Assembly: GCA_030220185.1 (NCBI GenBank)
Contig: JASPKZ010002337.1
Coordinates: 715,501 to 779,500 of the forward strand
Direction of reading: 5' to 3'
Source: Diploptera punctata
Lineage: Eukaryota; Arthropoda; Insecta; Blattodea; Blaberidae
DNA: 64,000 bases
The translations under genes and the position numbers were made by a program. Under the pieces are notes generated by a model that did not search any database, had not been told where the DNA came from, and saw only the letters and a program-made list of their open reading frames with translations. Each line of letters begins with the position of its first letter. Position 1 is the stretch's first letter. Positions 31,291 through 41,286 of the stretch are shown one piece after another.

Positions 31291-32235
31291 ATTTTTTTCT
31301 TGCACACTTCCCGGTCTTGCGTGTCTGCTTCTGTCATATTGTTCTTCCTCATGTTGTCTTGAATTCCCTTTATCCACGTTGGCTTGGGTGTACCATGTTT
31401 CCCTTTTCCAGGAGGTGTCCATATCAATACTACTTTGTTTATTTCTGTGTCCCTTCTTCTCATTATATGTCCATGCCATCATGGTTGGATTTCTTCAATC
31501 TCTCGTACAATATTGTTTTCTACTTTCATTGTTTCTCTTATTGTATTATTTTTTATTTTATATAATTTTGATATTTTTGCCGATCTTCTTAAAAGTCCAT
31601 TTCTGTGACTAATAATTTATTTCTGTGCTTTCTGCTTCAACGTCCATGTTCCCACATCATATAATAAAATACTCTTCACAATTATGTTATATAGTATTAA
31701 TTTAGTCCTCTTGATTATATGCTTACTCCATAAAATATAATTTAATATGTCAATAACTTTCTTTGTCTCTATTATTCTTTTTTCGATGTTTAATTCAGAT
31801 GATCCATCTTTATGAATTATTGATTGCAATACTTAAAAAAATATTCTACCGTTTTAATCTTTGTTCCGTTTATTTCTAATTCCTCGGAAAGATCTGTGCT
31901 CATATATTCTGTTTTATTATAATTAATTGTTAAACCTCATCATGAGTATTCTTCCTCTAGTTTCCTACCCATATAGTTTACATCTTCACATCCTGAAGTG
32001 ACTACCACTTGATCATCTGCGAATAATAAGTTATGTATTTATTTATTCTCTTTTAATTTTAATCCCATTGGTTTACATTTCTTTGACCATTCCTGTAATA
32101 CAATATATATGTATATTTTAAATAATGTCGGTGACATTGTGCACCCTTGTAATCTAATAACCCTTTTGTAATTATCAACTCTTCTGTTAGTTCTGAAGCT
32201 ATTTTAACTCTAATATTTATGCATTAAATATTTTA
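31290..32235 (-). mobile_element. LINE family F, RT core to C-terminus, decayed
   Basis: The minus strand reads an ASELTEELIITKG block, GCTMSPTLFKIY (RT motif B region, about 32106-32150), LLFADDQVVV (catalytic F-A-D-D, about 32001-32030), then GCEDVNYMGRKLEEEYS. After several lesions come KQSIIHKDGS-like, TIVKSILLYDVGTWTLKQ and, at 31290-31480, RRRDTEINK...PTWIKGIQDNM. 5'-truncated, multiple stops. Confidence 0.8.
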
Positions 32236-32431
32236 TAGTATAAAATGATTTATTTATTTTGGTTTAGGATTTACAGTTTAAAATCCTGCTTTAATCATTG
32301 AAACAAATGTTTTGCCTATGTATTGCCTATTAACCATAGTGTCTAGTTTTAGTAATATTTTAAATTTGTGATTTTTAGTTTTTTTTCAATAAAAGTGATT
32401 ATCATTGAACAATTGTACTTTTACAAAACTG
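32236..32431. other. No recognised feature
   Basis: Short AT-rich spacer to the left target-site copy of SINE C. Confidence 0.35.
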
Positions 32432-32444
32432 ATCAAAGTGTCAT

Positions 32445-32789
32445 GTCCCGCGCCGTAGCCGAGCGGTTAAGGTAGGAAGCCTTGGCACAGAGCTACGAGA
32501 CTTGCGCTGGTTCGAGTCTCCATGGGGGAAGAAATTTTCTCATGGTATTTCGGCCAGTATGGGACCGGTGCCCACCCAGCATCGTGAGGCAATTGGGTAG
32601 CTACAATAAGTAGCGGCTCCAGGTTGAGGAACCAGCTATAACGGCTGGGGGACTCGATATGCTAACCACATGTCACCCCTACACTGGCTGTTGATCATCT
32701 ACCTCTGTGATTGACACATGTGGATGTGAAGGGCCAGCAGCCGGGCGGTAATAGGGCACCGCTGAAAAGTGGAAAAACCCTCAATCGGA
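32445..32789 (+). mobile_element. SINE family C, class-II tRNA-like head
   Basis: Head GCGCCGTAGCCGAGCGGTTA is the A-box of Ser/Leu-type tRNAs, followed by an extended variable region and GCTGGTTCGAGTCTCC as B-box. The body includes GCAATTGGGTAGCTACAATA and TGATTGACACATGTGGATG. Flanks ATCAAAGTGTCAT (32432) and ATCAAAGTGGCAT (32790) agree at 12 of 13 positions, a probable target duplication. Confidence 0.85.
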
Positions 32790-32809
32790 ATCAAAGTGGC
32801 ATCAGCATC

Positions 32810-33235
32810 ATTTCCTTTCACTCCTAGCTGGATCATAGGGCCTTAATTGAATTTCTCCATTTAGCTCTATCATCTGTCAGTCTCTTCATTTCCATCGAAG
32901 TTTTTCTCATTTTACGTATTTCTCCTTTAATAGTCCTCTTCCAAGTTATCTCTCCTCCTTGAACCTTAAGGATTCCAATCCAGTGCGCATCTTTTGATTG
33001 CAGTTTGAGGTTTATGCATAGTATGTCCAATTCAACGCCATTTTATTTCCTTACTTGTTTTCCGTATAGGTGCTTGTTCAGTTTTGCGCCATAGTTCTTG
33101 GTTTGACATTATATCAGGCCATCTTACATTTAATATTTGACATAAACACCTATTCATAAACAACTGGTGGAAGTTATTTTTTTCTTTTGTCAGATCAAAG
33201 TGTGCAACCTCTAAATATTGCCCATCTTTCTTGAA
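32810..33235 (-). mobile_element. LINE family G, C-terminal tail
   Basis: Minus strand: RWPDIMSNQELWRKTEQAPI, then a WIGHT-like block and after shifts KVQGGEITWKRTIKGEIRKM followed by DDRAKWRNSIKAL. It follows the LWxRTxQxPIxxxIxxRRWxWIGHTLR...W.RT...DI...G..W.E...A.DR..WR pattern of a widespread RTE-type tail. Confidence 0.72.
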
Positions 33236-33240
33236 ATTTG

Positions 33241-33273
<33 letters not shown>

Positions 33274-33320
33274 TATATATTTGCCTTACAGAATGAAAGA
33301 CAGTATTGTATATAGGGTGT

Positions 33321-34953
33321 TTCAGAATAAGTATTACAGAGTTCTAGGGGTTGTAGAGGAGACTTAGCAGATAAAGTTTTGATAAGGAACCCATGTGCGA
33401 AAACGTAGCATTTCGATGTAAAGTATGTTTGAAAACACAATGGACTGATATCGTGTGTCTTGTGTTTCAGAATAAGTATTACAGACTTCTAGGGGTTGTA
33501 GAGGAGACTTAGCAGATAAAGTTTTGATAAGGAACCCATGTGCGAAAACGTAGCATTTCGATGTAAAGTATGTTTGAAAACACAATGGACTGATATCGTG
33601 TGTCTTGTGTTTCAGAATAAGTATTACAGACTTCTAGGGGTTGTAGAGGAGACTTAGCAGATAAAGTTTTGATAAGGAACCCATGTGCGAAAACGTAGCA
33701 TTTCGATGTAAAGTATGTTTGAAAACACAATGGACTGATATCGTGTGTCTTGTGTTTCAGAATAAGTATTACAGACTTCTAGGGGTTGTAGAGGAGACTT
33801 AGCAGATAAAGTTTTGATAAGGAACCCATGTGCGAAAACGTAGCATTTCGATGTAAAGTATGTTTGAAAACACAATGGACTGATATCGTGTGTCTTGTGT
33901 TTCAGAATAAGTATTACAGACTTCTAGGGGTTGTAGAGGAGACTTAGCAGATAAAGTTTTGATAAGGAACCCATGTGCGAAAACGTAGCATTTCGATGTA
34001 TAAGTTTAATGTTGAAACACAATGGACTGATATCGTGTGTCTTGTGTTTCAGAATAAGTATTACAGACTTCTAGGGGTTGTAGAGGAGACTTAGCAGATA
34101 AAGTTTTGATAAGGAACCCATGTGCGAAAACGTAGCATTTCGATGTAAAGTATGTTTGAAAACACAATGGACTGATATCGTGTGTCTTGTGTTTCAGAAT
34201 AAGTATTACAGACTTCTAGGGGTTGTAGAGGAGACTTAGCAGATAAAGTTTTGATAAGGAACCCATGTGCGAAAACGTAGCATTTCGATGTAAAGTATGT
34301 TTGAAAACACAATGGACTGATATCGTGTGTCTTGTGTTTCAGAATAAGTATTACAGACTTCTAGGGGTTGTAGAGGAGACTTAGCAGATAAAGTTTTGAT
34401 AAGGAACCCATGTGCGAAAACGTAGCATTTCGATGTAAAGTATGTTTGAAAACACAATGGACTGATATCGTGTGTCTGTGTTTCAGAATAAGTATTACAG
34501 ACTTCTAGGGGTTGTAGAGGAGACTTAGCAGATAAAGTTTTGATAAGGAACCCATGTGCGAAAACGTAGCATTTCGATGTAAAGTATGTTTGAAAACACA
34601 ATGGACTGATATCGTGTGTCTTGTGTTTCAGAATAAGTATTACAGACTTCTAGGGGTTGTAGAGGAGACTTAGCAGATAAAGTTTTGATAAGGAACCCAT
34701 GTGCGAAAACGTAGCATTTCGATGTAAAGTATGTTTGAAAACACAATGGACTGATATCGTGTGTCTTGTGTTTCAGAATAAGTATTACAGACTTCTAGGG
34801 GTTGTAGAGGAGACTTAGCAGATAAAGTTTTGATAAGGAACCCATGTGCGAAAACGTAGCATTTCGATGTAAAGTATGTTTGAAAACACAATGGACTGAT
34901 ATCGTGTGTCTTGTGTTTCAGAATACGTATTACAGACTTCTAGGGGTTGTACT
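33321..34953 (+). repeat. Eleven-copy 145-bp tandem array derived from transposon terminus
   Basis: TTCAGAATAAGTATTACAGA recurs at 33321, 33466, 33611, 33756, 33901, 34048, 34193, 34338, 34482, 34627 and 34772, with a partial twelfth at 34917. Spacing is 145 apart from one 147 and one 144. Copies are almost identical; the fifth carries a variant TGTATAAGTTTAATGTTG block. The unit is the mariner-like left terminus itself. Confidence 0.97.
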
Positions 34954-34954
34954 A

Positions 34955-35125
34955 CACCTGTCGAGTCGGAGGAAGATGTTCTTGCACGAATTCTGACGAC
35001 AGCAGAAATTATTAAGACACACCAGATCTTGTGGGGCGTGAGTATGAGATCATGCGTCGCAGGTACACTTTGTACAACGAACAACAGCGTCGCCACATGC
35101 AACCATACTTGTAGTTCAAGCCTTA
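34955..35125 (+). pseudogene. Mariner-type transposase C-terminal remnant
   Basis: Reads VESEEDVLARILTTAEIIKT on the plus strand. This matches the SxxDLxARIxxAxxxI segment after the last catalytic residue in mariner-type transposases. A TGCAACCATACTTGTAG-type end follows. The catalytic core is absent. Confidence 0.65.
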
Positions 35126-35599
35126 AAGGTCTGTAATACTTATTCTGAAACACGAGACACGCGATATCAACCCGTGTTTCGATCTTAAAACCTATTTTAC
35201 ATCGAAATAGTACGTTTTCGGACATGGGTTCCTTATCAAAACTTTATCTACTAAGTCCCTTCTACAACCTGTAAAAGTCTGTAATTCTTATTGTGAAACA
35301 CTCTGTATAGGATTGAATATCGATTTGCATCAAGTGGCACGGTTTTGAACAACACTCCATTAGCCATGTAATCCCGTGTGCTGTTAATTACATGAAGTCG
35401 TGCAATCAATATCATCATGCGTCGTGATAATCCACCTGCACAACGATTATCACGACTGTATGTCGACTCTTCCGTTCCACAGCACAATTCAAATCTCTAC
35501 TCTTGTGTTAGCGGATTACGAAATAATGTAAAATATTCTTTTAATAATCATGTTTGTACACCGCTGAGGCTAAAATTACTTCAATTTTAAAATGCGTAC

Positions 35600-35765
35600 C
35601 TTATAAAATAGTCGTCCAGAACTATAATAATATTGTGGCACATGCGACAATGTCTATATACGACAAACTGGCAGACCTTTTATTTCTCGTGTAAAGGTAG
35701 ATATGAGAGCATACAACAGAAATGCAGATACTTCAAAGTATACTAACCATCTACTTACTCCAATA
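35600..35765 (+). mobile_element. Penelope-like GIY-YIG endonuclease fragment
   Basis: Translation CDNVYIRQTGRPFISRVKVD followed by NADTSKYTNHL matches the GIY-YIG nuclease of Penelope-like elements (CxxCxxVYIGQTGRxFxxRxxEH...SxxxxH). The YIG glycine is R here and the arginine is kept. Short remnant; no RT seen. Confidence 0.65.
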
Positions 35766-36149
35766 CCACCATTGTTTTGATTCAAATGTTAAAGTTTTAC
35801 ATGTTTGTGAAAGGGAAAAAATTACATATTTTAGAAATTGTAGAGATAAATAAATTGAAGAATAGCAATAGGCTGATAAATTCACAACTAGATTTAAATG
35901 AATCGCCTCTTTTAAATGTATAATAAGAGATTGTTTGTTAAAATGTGTTTGTTTACATTCAGTTGCATAGTTACTGTTGTTATGTACGGGTTTATATATA
36001 CAAAATGCATTTGTAATCATGATAAAATTCGTATGAAGAAGGTACAAAGTACTGAAACAGCTGTTACGAATTTGTATTTTAATAAATATGAAAATCATAT
36101 AAAACTTTAAGTTTTATTTAATCTAATTAACATATAATAACTTAACGAA
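35766..36149. other. No recognised feature
   Basis: AT-rich; short open frames on both strands with no motif. It may contain diverged flanking sequence of the Penelope-like fragment. Confidence 0.35.
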
Positions 36150-36232
36150 AAAGTTGGAGCCTTAACCTCCTACTACCCCAAGGGCCTCCTGAGGCCTGTA
36201 GTGGGATCACTTTATCACTTTATTTTACCTAT
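36150..36232 (+). mobile_element. SINE family B 3' fragment
   Basis: GCCTTAACCTCCTACTACCC and GGCCTCCTGAGGCCTGTAGT are the last 80 bp of SINE B; 5'-truncated. Confidence 0.82.
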
Positions 36233-36246
36233 ATAAACGTCAAACT

Positions 36247-36474
36247 ATTAAAATTCTAGGCCTTTCAAAGACATGCATCATCCTCAGGCACCATACAAAT
36301 TCCTGAGGATGAAGCATGTGGATAAACAGAAGGATGGAACGTATAAAATAGACAAAATAAAAAATAAAGATGCGATAGACAGTGTGGGTGAAGGAAGAAC
36401 AATCCTGGAATTCTTATGGTACCATAGGAATTCCTGAGGATTAAGCATGTATTTGAAAGGCCTAGAATTTTAAT
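36247..36474. repeat. Palindrome enclosing a LINE N remnant
   Basis: Arms 36247-36288 and 36433-36474 are inverted copies (TTCTAGGCCTTTCAAA ... TTTGAAAGGCCTAGAA). The interior carries AGAAGGATGGAACGTATAAA and GTGAAGGAAGAACAATCCTG, matching family N at 28570-28680. Confidence 0.78.
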
Positions 36475-36510
36475 GCGTGACGACATTTAAAATAGAAGTT
36501 AGTATAATTG

Positions 36511-36575
36511 GGGACGAGAGAAACCAGGAATGTCGAAAGACAAAGCTGGGGCATTTGGAAAAAAAAAATAAATAA
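36511..36575 (+). mobile_element. SINE A type 2 tail end with poly-A
   Basis: ACCAGGAATGTCGAAAGACA and GCTGGGGCATTTGGAAAAAA match the last 60 bp of the type 2 tail. Confidence 0.7.
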
Positions 36576-36641
36576 AATAAAAAAATAATTGGGGACGACT
36601 GTTTTATAAGGTACAAATGTTAAAATTGAAATAATGTAAAA

Positions 36642-37350
36642 TCTGTATATTAATACGTGAAGAAAAAACTTTATACCCCTTTATAAACACATTGCGCGCA
36701 CGGAGGAGTGTGATATTTGGCATAATTAAAGTTCATATACAGGACTGCAGAAAAATATAATTTATGTATAATATGTGTTATAAATAAATTAAATTAAACA
36801 AAATAAAATAATTGTCTTTAACGAGTTTATGTGTATTACTCATTCATTTGTTTACGTTCATACTGAAAGTGCATTGTTGCAAAAAGAAAATTGTGCAGCA
36901 GCAATGTGAATTGACTTACTCTCGCGTAATTATTAATAGTGGTTTAAAGAACGTGAGTAAATTCTATTATTTAAATTTAAATTAAACCCTGTCTAATAAT
37001 GGTTTTAGTAATTTCATTACATATTTTTTTGTATATTTACATTTTCGTACCCACTTCCATTATGCCTCGACATAGAAAATTGACAGGTCGGAGTGAGAGA
37101 CAAAGAAGAAGGGATATATATTCCCGTACAAATATAACAGGCCAAATGCAAATTTAAATAGTGTAAATAGTATACAAATGTCAAATGTCGAGTTATTGCT
37201 TTTCAAATAAGGTTTAGCAAAGCTATACCACGTATTTCCTATCGTTGGTATTTATAAAATAAATCGAAAATTAATGCAAATTACATATTTGTGACAAACA
37301 TAAAAAAGTAATGAATTTTTGTCGAATTTCGACCGCTGGGTGACCTCTAG
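36642..37350 (+). mobile_element. Helitron of a third family, about 709 bp
   Basis: Starts TCTGTATATTAATACGTGAA after A 36641 and ends CTCTAG at 37350 before T. A GTCGAA-t-TTCGAC hairpin lies upstream of the end. The 5' part contains ACACATTGCGCGCACGGAGG, a block I recall from insect Helitrons. A short frame at 37062-37154 may be the start of a former Helitron ORF. Confidence 0.75.
37062..37154 (+). pseudogene. Possible Helitron ORF start remnant
   Basis: ATG opens a 30-residue frame beginning MPRHRKLTGRSERQRRRDIY, highly basic, stopping at a TAA. N-termini beginning MPR- with arginine-rich sequence are common in Helitron-encoded proteins as I recall them. Nothing downstream resembles Rep or helicase. 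Confidence 0.4.
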
Positions 37351-37445
37351 TAATCATTAATATTTAAAGGTAGTGACACTATGAGGTTTATATTAATTAA
37401 TAACAGAGTTGGATTGTTACGACTCACCTCATAATTGTCTCCTGT

Positions 37446-37482
37446 AGAAACATGGACTCTTACTTTAAGGGAGGAGAAAATA
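37446..37482 (+). mobile_element. LINE family A sliver
   Basis: GAAACATGGACTCTTACTTT and AAGGGAGGAGAAAATATTA match the family A CETWTLTLREE segment. Confidence 0.6.
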
Positions 37483-37487
37483 TTACT

Positions 37488-38040
37488 AGTATCATCATCA
37501 TCATAGTACATTCACGAATTTCGGTCATTTGTTGACCTGTTTCGATTTCAAGACAAACATCATCCAGAAGTCTTTTGAGTGGACGTCCTGGTCTTCTTCT
37601 TCCTGCAGGTTGATATCTTAACATTTGTTTGGGTACCCTGTGATCTTCCATTCGATGAACATGTTACATCCATCTTGACTTATAATCAGACATTTTGTTT
37701 TCTAAAGGTTCCATGTGCAATTCTTCTAATATGTCTTAATTTTTTTTGTGATCTAGTAGTGTGTATCCTGCAGTCCTCCGAAGGTATCTCATTTCAGCAG
37801 TTCTCAGTCTCTGTATATCCTTCTGCTTCGCTACTATACAAAAGAGTTGGAAGAGCCAGTGTTTTATACACTTTTAGTTTAGAATGTTTTTGGAGTAACT
37901 GTGGCTTGAAGATATAATTTATTAACCCTAAAATTCTTAAAAAAAATATATTTTTGTATTTATATCCTTTTCTTCTACATATGAGATATTGCATCCTAGA
38001 TATGTAACAATATTCACCTGCTCCAAAATGTTATTGTCAA
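37488..38040 (-). mobile_element. LINE family B, C-terminal region
   Basis: Minus strand: SEAEGYTETENC-like start (37800-37990), a YLRRTAGYTLLDHKK-like block with lesions, then HRVPKQMLRYQPAGRRRPGR and PLKRLLDDVCLEIETGQQ. Ends in an ATGATGATG tail. A second copy is at 40346-40745. Confidence 0.75.
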
Positions 38041-38057
38041 GAAGGTTAGTAGTACTT

Positions 38058-38153
38058 GACAATAAAGATCTTAGGAACACTTTTGGACCAAATAGAGATG
38101 AACACACAGGCGAATGAAGAAGACTACATAACAGTGAACTACAATATCTATAT
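38058..38153 (+). mobile_element. LINE family A, interrupted by SINE (part 1)
   Basis: AAAGATCTTAGGAACACTTT and AATAGAGATGAACACACAGG match the family A IFGPKRDEQT segment. Stops at the SINE insertion and resumes at 38474. Confidence 0.82.
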
Positions 38154-38473
38154 CTATCCATCCATAGAAATTCTGCACGAAGGCAGGTCCTTCACTGCAA
38201 TCATAGAATTTTCATGCTATGTTTGCAGCTTTACTAGGGAATTGTAGGTGTGGTAGCTTCCCGTTGCTTTCCACACCGGTGAAGGATGATGATGATGATG
38301 ATGGCCATATGATTTCGGGGATCGTTTGGGCCTTAAAGTTTTCCTGACAATTGTCTTACAGGCGAGGAAAAACCCCGATAAAAACCTCACCCAGAAAAAC
38401 TGCCCCGACCGGGGATCGAACCCGGGCCCGCTGCGTGACAAGGCAGCACGCTACCTCGAGACCACAGCGGTGG
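38154..38473 (-). mobile_element. SINE family A, type 1, 13-bp target duplication
   Basis: Full-length minus-strand copy with its tRNA-Asp-like head at the right (TGCGTGACAAGGCAGCACGC complement). ACAATATCTATAT at 38141-38153 and 38474-38486 is an exact target duplication within LINE A. Confidence 0.95.
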
Positions 38474-38765
38474 ACAATATCTATATATAAAACCAAATAT
38501 AATGAAAACAATTAAGTCTCGTAGACTGCGATGGGCAGTAAATGTGGCACAAATGGGGTAACTTCTTGTAGGAAAACCTAAGGGAAAACGCCTAGTTGAT
38601 AGACCAAGAATGAGGTGGGAGAATAAAATTAACCAAACTTTTAGAGAAGTACATTATACAGGGTATGATTGGAAATATAAACTCAGGATAGGGGTGTATG
38701 GAGAGCTTACATCGGTGCGACCATGAACCTACGGATTCGATAGTGCCAGTGAGTTAGTTAGTTGG
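38474..38765 (+). mobile_element. LINE family A, interrupted by SINE (part 2)
   Basis: Continues from 38153: AAGTCTCGTAGACTGCGATG through GCGACCATGAACCTACGG to the tail CCAGTGAGTTAGTTAGTT. Decayed frame. Confidence 0.85.
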
Positions 38766-39464
38766 CGTGCTCCCATTTGTAATTCATCATATGAAGTTGC
38801 AAAAGTACTAAATCATCTGTTTGAGTTTTTATAACTTCATTTCTGGTAATCTGTATTCCTTGTCAAAATAAATATTCAAGCTAATTTTCTTAACAAAAAT
38901 GTATGATAAGTAATGTTTTTTAAATGAAATATGTGGGTTGAAATATAGTCAGGCACTGTGAGCTTCATAATTGATATTCTAGCACGTGAAACTATAATAG
39001 TCACTCCATGTAATCTGTTATTAAAACGATATAACGATAATTATGAAGTTAATTCAGTGCACTCTGATGGGCTGCTGCACAATTTGAAGATAATTATTTG
39101 CCTATGATTGCGCAGGTCCAGCCTTCGATCACTGATTCAGTTTGTAAGCCCTGCGTGGATCGAACAACAAGTAGGGAAGGTCATGCACCGATAAAGCCAA
39201 TTACTCACAGTGTCAGGTAGTTCACTACATAAGGTGAAAATACATACATCCTCGGCTCTACCATCATATCATTAAAAATTTCCCAAAAACGAAAGTTTTC
39301 GAATGAAAATACAGAGTGATCCTGTAAGAGCGTGCAAAAATTAAACAGATGTTCCACTGAATAATTTGGGATAGGAAACCTAAGGTACATAGACTCTTGT
39401 CTTTCCAACTCCTCTAAAAAGAAAATAAATTGATTTTTTTGTCTAATGTCACCAAGTTGTCTTT
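38766..39464. other. No recognised feature (0.7 kb)
   Basis: AT-rich. I see no TE motif or window-internal repeat. Confidence 0.4.
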
Positions 39465-39625
39465 TATGACATTTCTGGTTTTCTCCACTGGCATTGGCGG
39501 AATTGTAATCAATTTCATAAGTTGGGGCACCTGGAAGGCGGATTTACATTACCCCGATGATATGATGGGTGATAAATGATAATGAAGCGCCAGGAGAGTC
39601 CTTAACCTAAATTGCAGACAATGGA
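39465..39625 (-). mobile_element. SINE A type 2-like tail
   Basis: Minus strand carries the type 2 distal module (GGTTAAGGACTCTCCTGGCG, CATCATATCATCGGGGTAAT, AATCCGCCTTCCAGGTGCCC). The tRNA-Asp head is absent; the sequence to the right resembles that beside the tail at 63758, suggesting another head. Confidence 0.65.
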
Positions 39626-39689
39626 AAACCATAGGAATAATTCCATTTAAGAAAAAAGTCCTATGGTTGTAGATAAATTACAATTTAAA

Positions 39690-40137
39690 TATAAGTAAAA
39701 TAAACTGTTCTTCTCCCAATTATACGAATGCGAAACGTGGACTCATAGTTTAAGGGGGGAGTAAAGATTACGAGTATTTGGGAATAACATTTTCAGGATT
39801 GTTTTTATCAGACAGATGCAAAGACAGCCGAAAAACGCATAAAAATGAGCTACACAATTTTTATAGGAAGGTACAACAGTTATGTGACGTAGATTGCGAT
39901 GGGCAGGACATGTGGGAATAATGGGAATGAAAAAGGGCATGGAAGCTTCTTGTAGGAAAACCAGAGGGAAAACGCCCAAGAATGAGATGGGAGAATAACC
40001 ATGATTTGAGAGATGTAGATTATACAGGAGATGATTCGAAAACATTAGCTAAGGATTGGGATATGTGAAGAGCTTATGCCCGCGCGGCCATTAACCTAAG
40101 GATTGATAGAGCCTTTCAATTAGTTAATTAGTTAGAT
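39690..40137 (+). mobile_element. LINE family A copy, decayed
   Basis: Tail region from GCGAAACGTGGACTCATAGT to GCGCGGCCATTAACCTAAGG, ending AGTTAATTAGTTAG. Has several deletions, including loss of most of the GPKRDEQTGEWRR segment. Confidence 0.8.
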
Positions 40138-40164
40138 AGGTTTTTAAAAGAAGAGTAGCGTGCA

Positions 40165-40340
40165 TTTAGGGCACGTAGAAATACACCTGATGCTATTTTC
40201 AAACAAACTAATTTTGGAGAAAAAATGACAATCTACCCACACTCTTATAATTTATAGAACTGGAGAAGGCTTATGATGACATAAAACGTAATTTATTATG
40301 GAAAACACTAGCAGATGAGGGAATTCCTACACAATAAATC
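40165..40340 (+). mobile_element. LINE reverse transcriptase palm fragment
   Basis: Plus strand encodes ELEKAYDDIKRNLLWKTLAD and EGIPTQ, the RT motif A region (F-x-D-x-E-K-A-Y-D); the first aspartate reads E in this copy. Isolated from any other RT block, probably a remnant of a family E/F-type LINE. Confidence 0.6.
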
Positions 40341-40345
40341 AATCT

Positions 40346-40745
40346 ATCATCATCATCATCATCATCATCATAGTACATTCACTAATTTAGGCCATTTGTC
40401 GACTTGTTTTGGCCTCCATAGAAACACCATTCAAAAGTTTTTGAGTGGGCGTCCTGGTCTTCCTCTTCCTGCAGATTGATAGCTTAACATTTGTTTGGGT
40501 ATCCTGTGATCTTCCATTCTATGAACATGTTGCATCAACCTTGACTTATAATCAGAAATGTTGTTTTCTAAAGGTTCAATGTGTATATCTTCTAATATGT
40601 TTTTTTTGTGATCTAGTAGTGTGTATCCTGCATTCCTCCAAAGGTAACTCATTTCAGCAGATCTAAGTCTCCGTATATCCTTCTGTTTCAATGTCCATAC
40701 TTCGCTACTATACCAAAGAGTCAATCTATCCAAAGCCTTTATGTA
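40346..40745 (-). mobile_element. LINE family B, C-terminal region
   Basis: Open frame 40431-40760: SSEVWTLKQKDIRRLRSAEM, YLWRNAGYTLLDHKKNILED, SRLMQHVHRMEDHRIPKQML, then GRGRPGRPLK. Ends in an (ATG)n tail at 40346-40371. The best-preserved family B copy in the window. Confidence 0.8.
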
Positions 40746-40997
40746 AATACAAATACACAAATTCAGATAATAAAATTTCGTAACCTATAACAACTAAGAA
40801 AGTAGTGAGACAACGATGTTGATTGTGACTTGTTCTCTTCAAAATATAGACCTAATATTAGCAAAGTCACAAACGACCATTTTAGAAGCAGAAGATGGAA
40901 CATATGTACCAAAAGGCCTCCTGAATATTTGACAATATTTTATGCAGTAGAGAACGACAGAGATCTCAGGTACCAATTTTATAGGTTTAACTTTTAC

Positions 40998-41284
40998 ATA
41001 GTGGTCTCGACATAACGTGCTGCCTTCTCATACAGCGGGCCCGGATTCGATTCCGGTCGGGACAGGCTCCTGGGTGAGGTTTTTACGAGGTTTTTCCTCA
41101 TTGTAAGAAAAATACCATTAAGCCTACGAGCCAACAGTCCCCGAAAATTATCCGGCCAACATCATCATCATTCACCGGGGAAGCTACGGGAAACTACCAC
41201 ACCTATTATTCCCAAGTAAAGGTGCAAAACATAGCATGAAAATGCTATTATTGCAGTGAAAGACCTCCCTTGGGCAAAACACTA
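40998..41284 (+). mobile_element. SINE family A, type 1, older copy cut by mariner
   Basis: GTGGTCTCGACATAACGTGC head, GGGCCCGGATTCGATTCC B-box and the type 1 body to GACCTCCCTTGGGCAAAACA. The normal end GGCAGAATTACTATGG is interrupted at its TA by the element starting at 41287. Confidence 0.85.
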
Positions 41285-41286
41285 TA

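Larger units (their letters stand above)
33311..35308. mobile_element. Mariner-like element with amplified left terminus
   Basis: The left end TATAGGGTGTTTCAGAATAA and, inverted, the right end TATACAGAGTGTTTCACAAT share about 130 bp (blocks GATAAGGAACCCATGT and GAAAACGTA, then ATTTCGATGTAAA). Between them lie eleven tandem copies of the left terminal region and a short transposase remnant. About 2.0 kb. Confidence 0.85.

Noticed and set aside
31184..31612. 142-codon plus-strand hydrophobic frame
   Set aside because: Antisense to the LINE family F C-terminal region on the minus strand.
33364..34891. Repeated 73-codon minus-strand open frames
   Set aside because: They are the same frame read in each unit of the 145-bp transposon-derived array; no protein motif and no independent support.
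33321..34953. CRISPR-like array appearance
   Set aside because: Units are 145 bp and contiguous with no distinct spacers; the sequence is a transposon terminus and the genome is eukaryotic.
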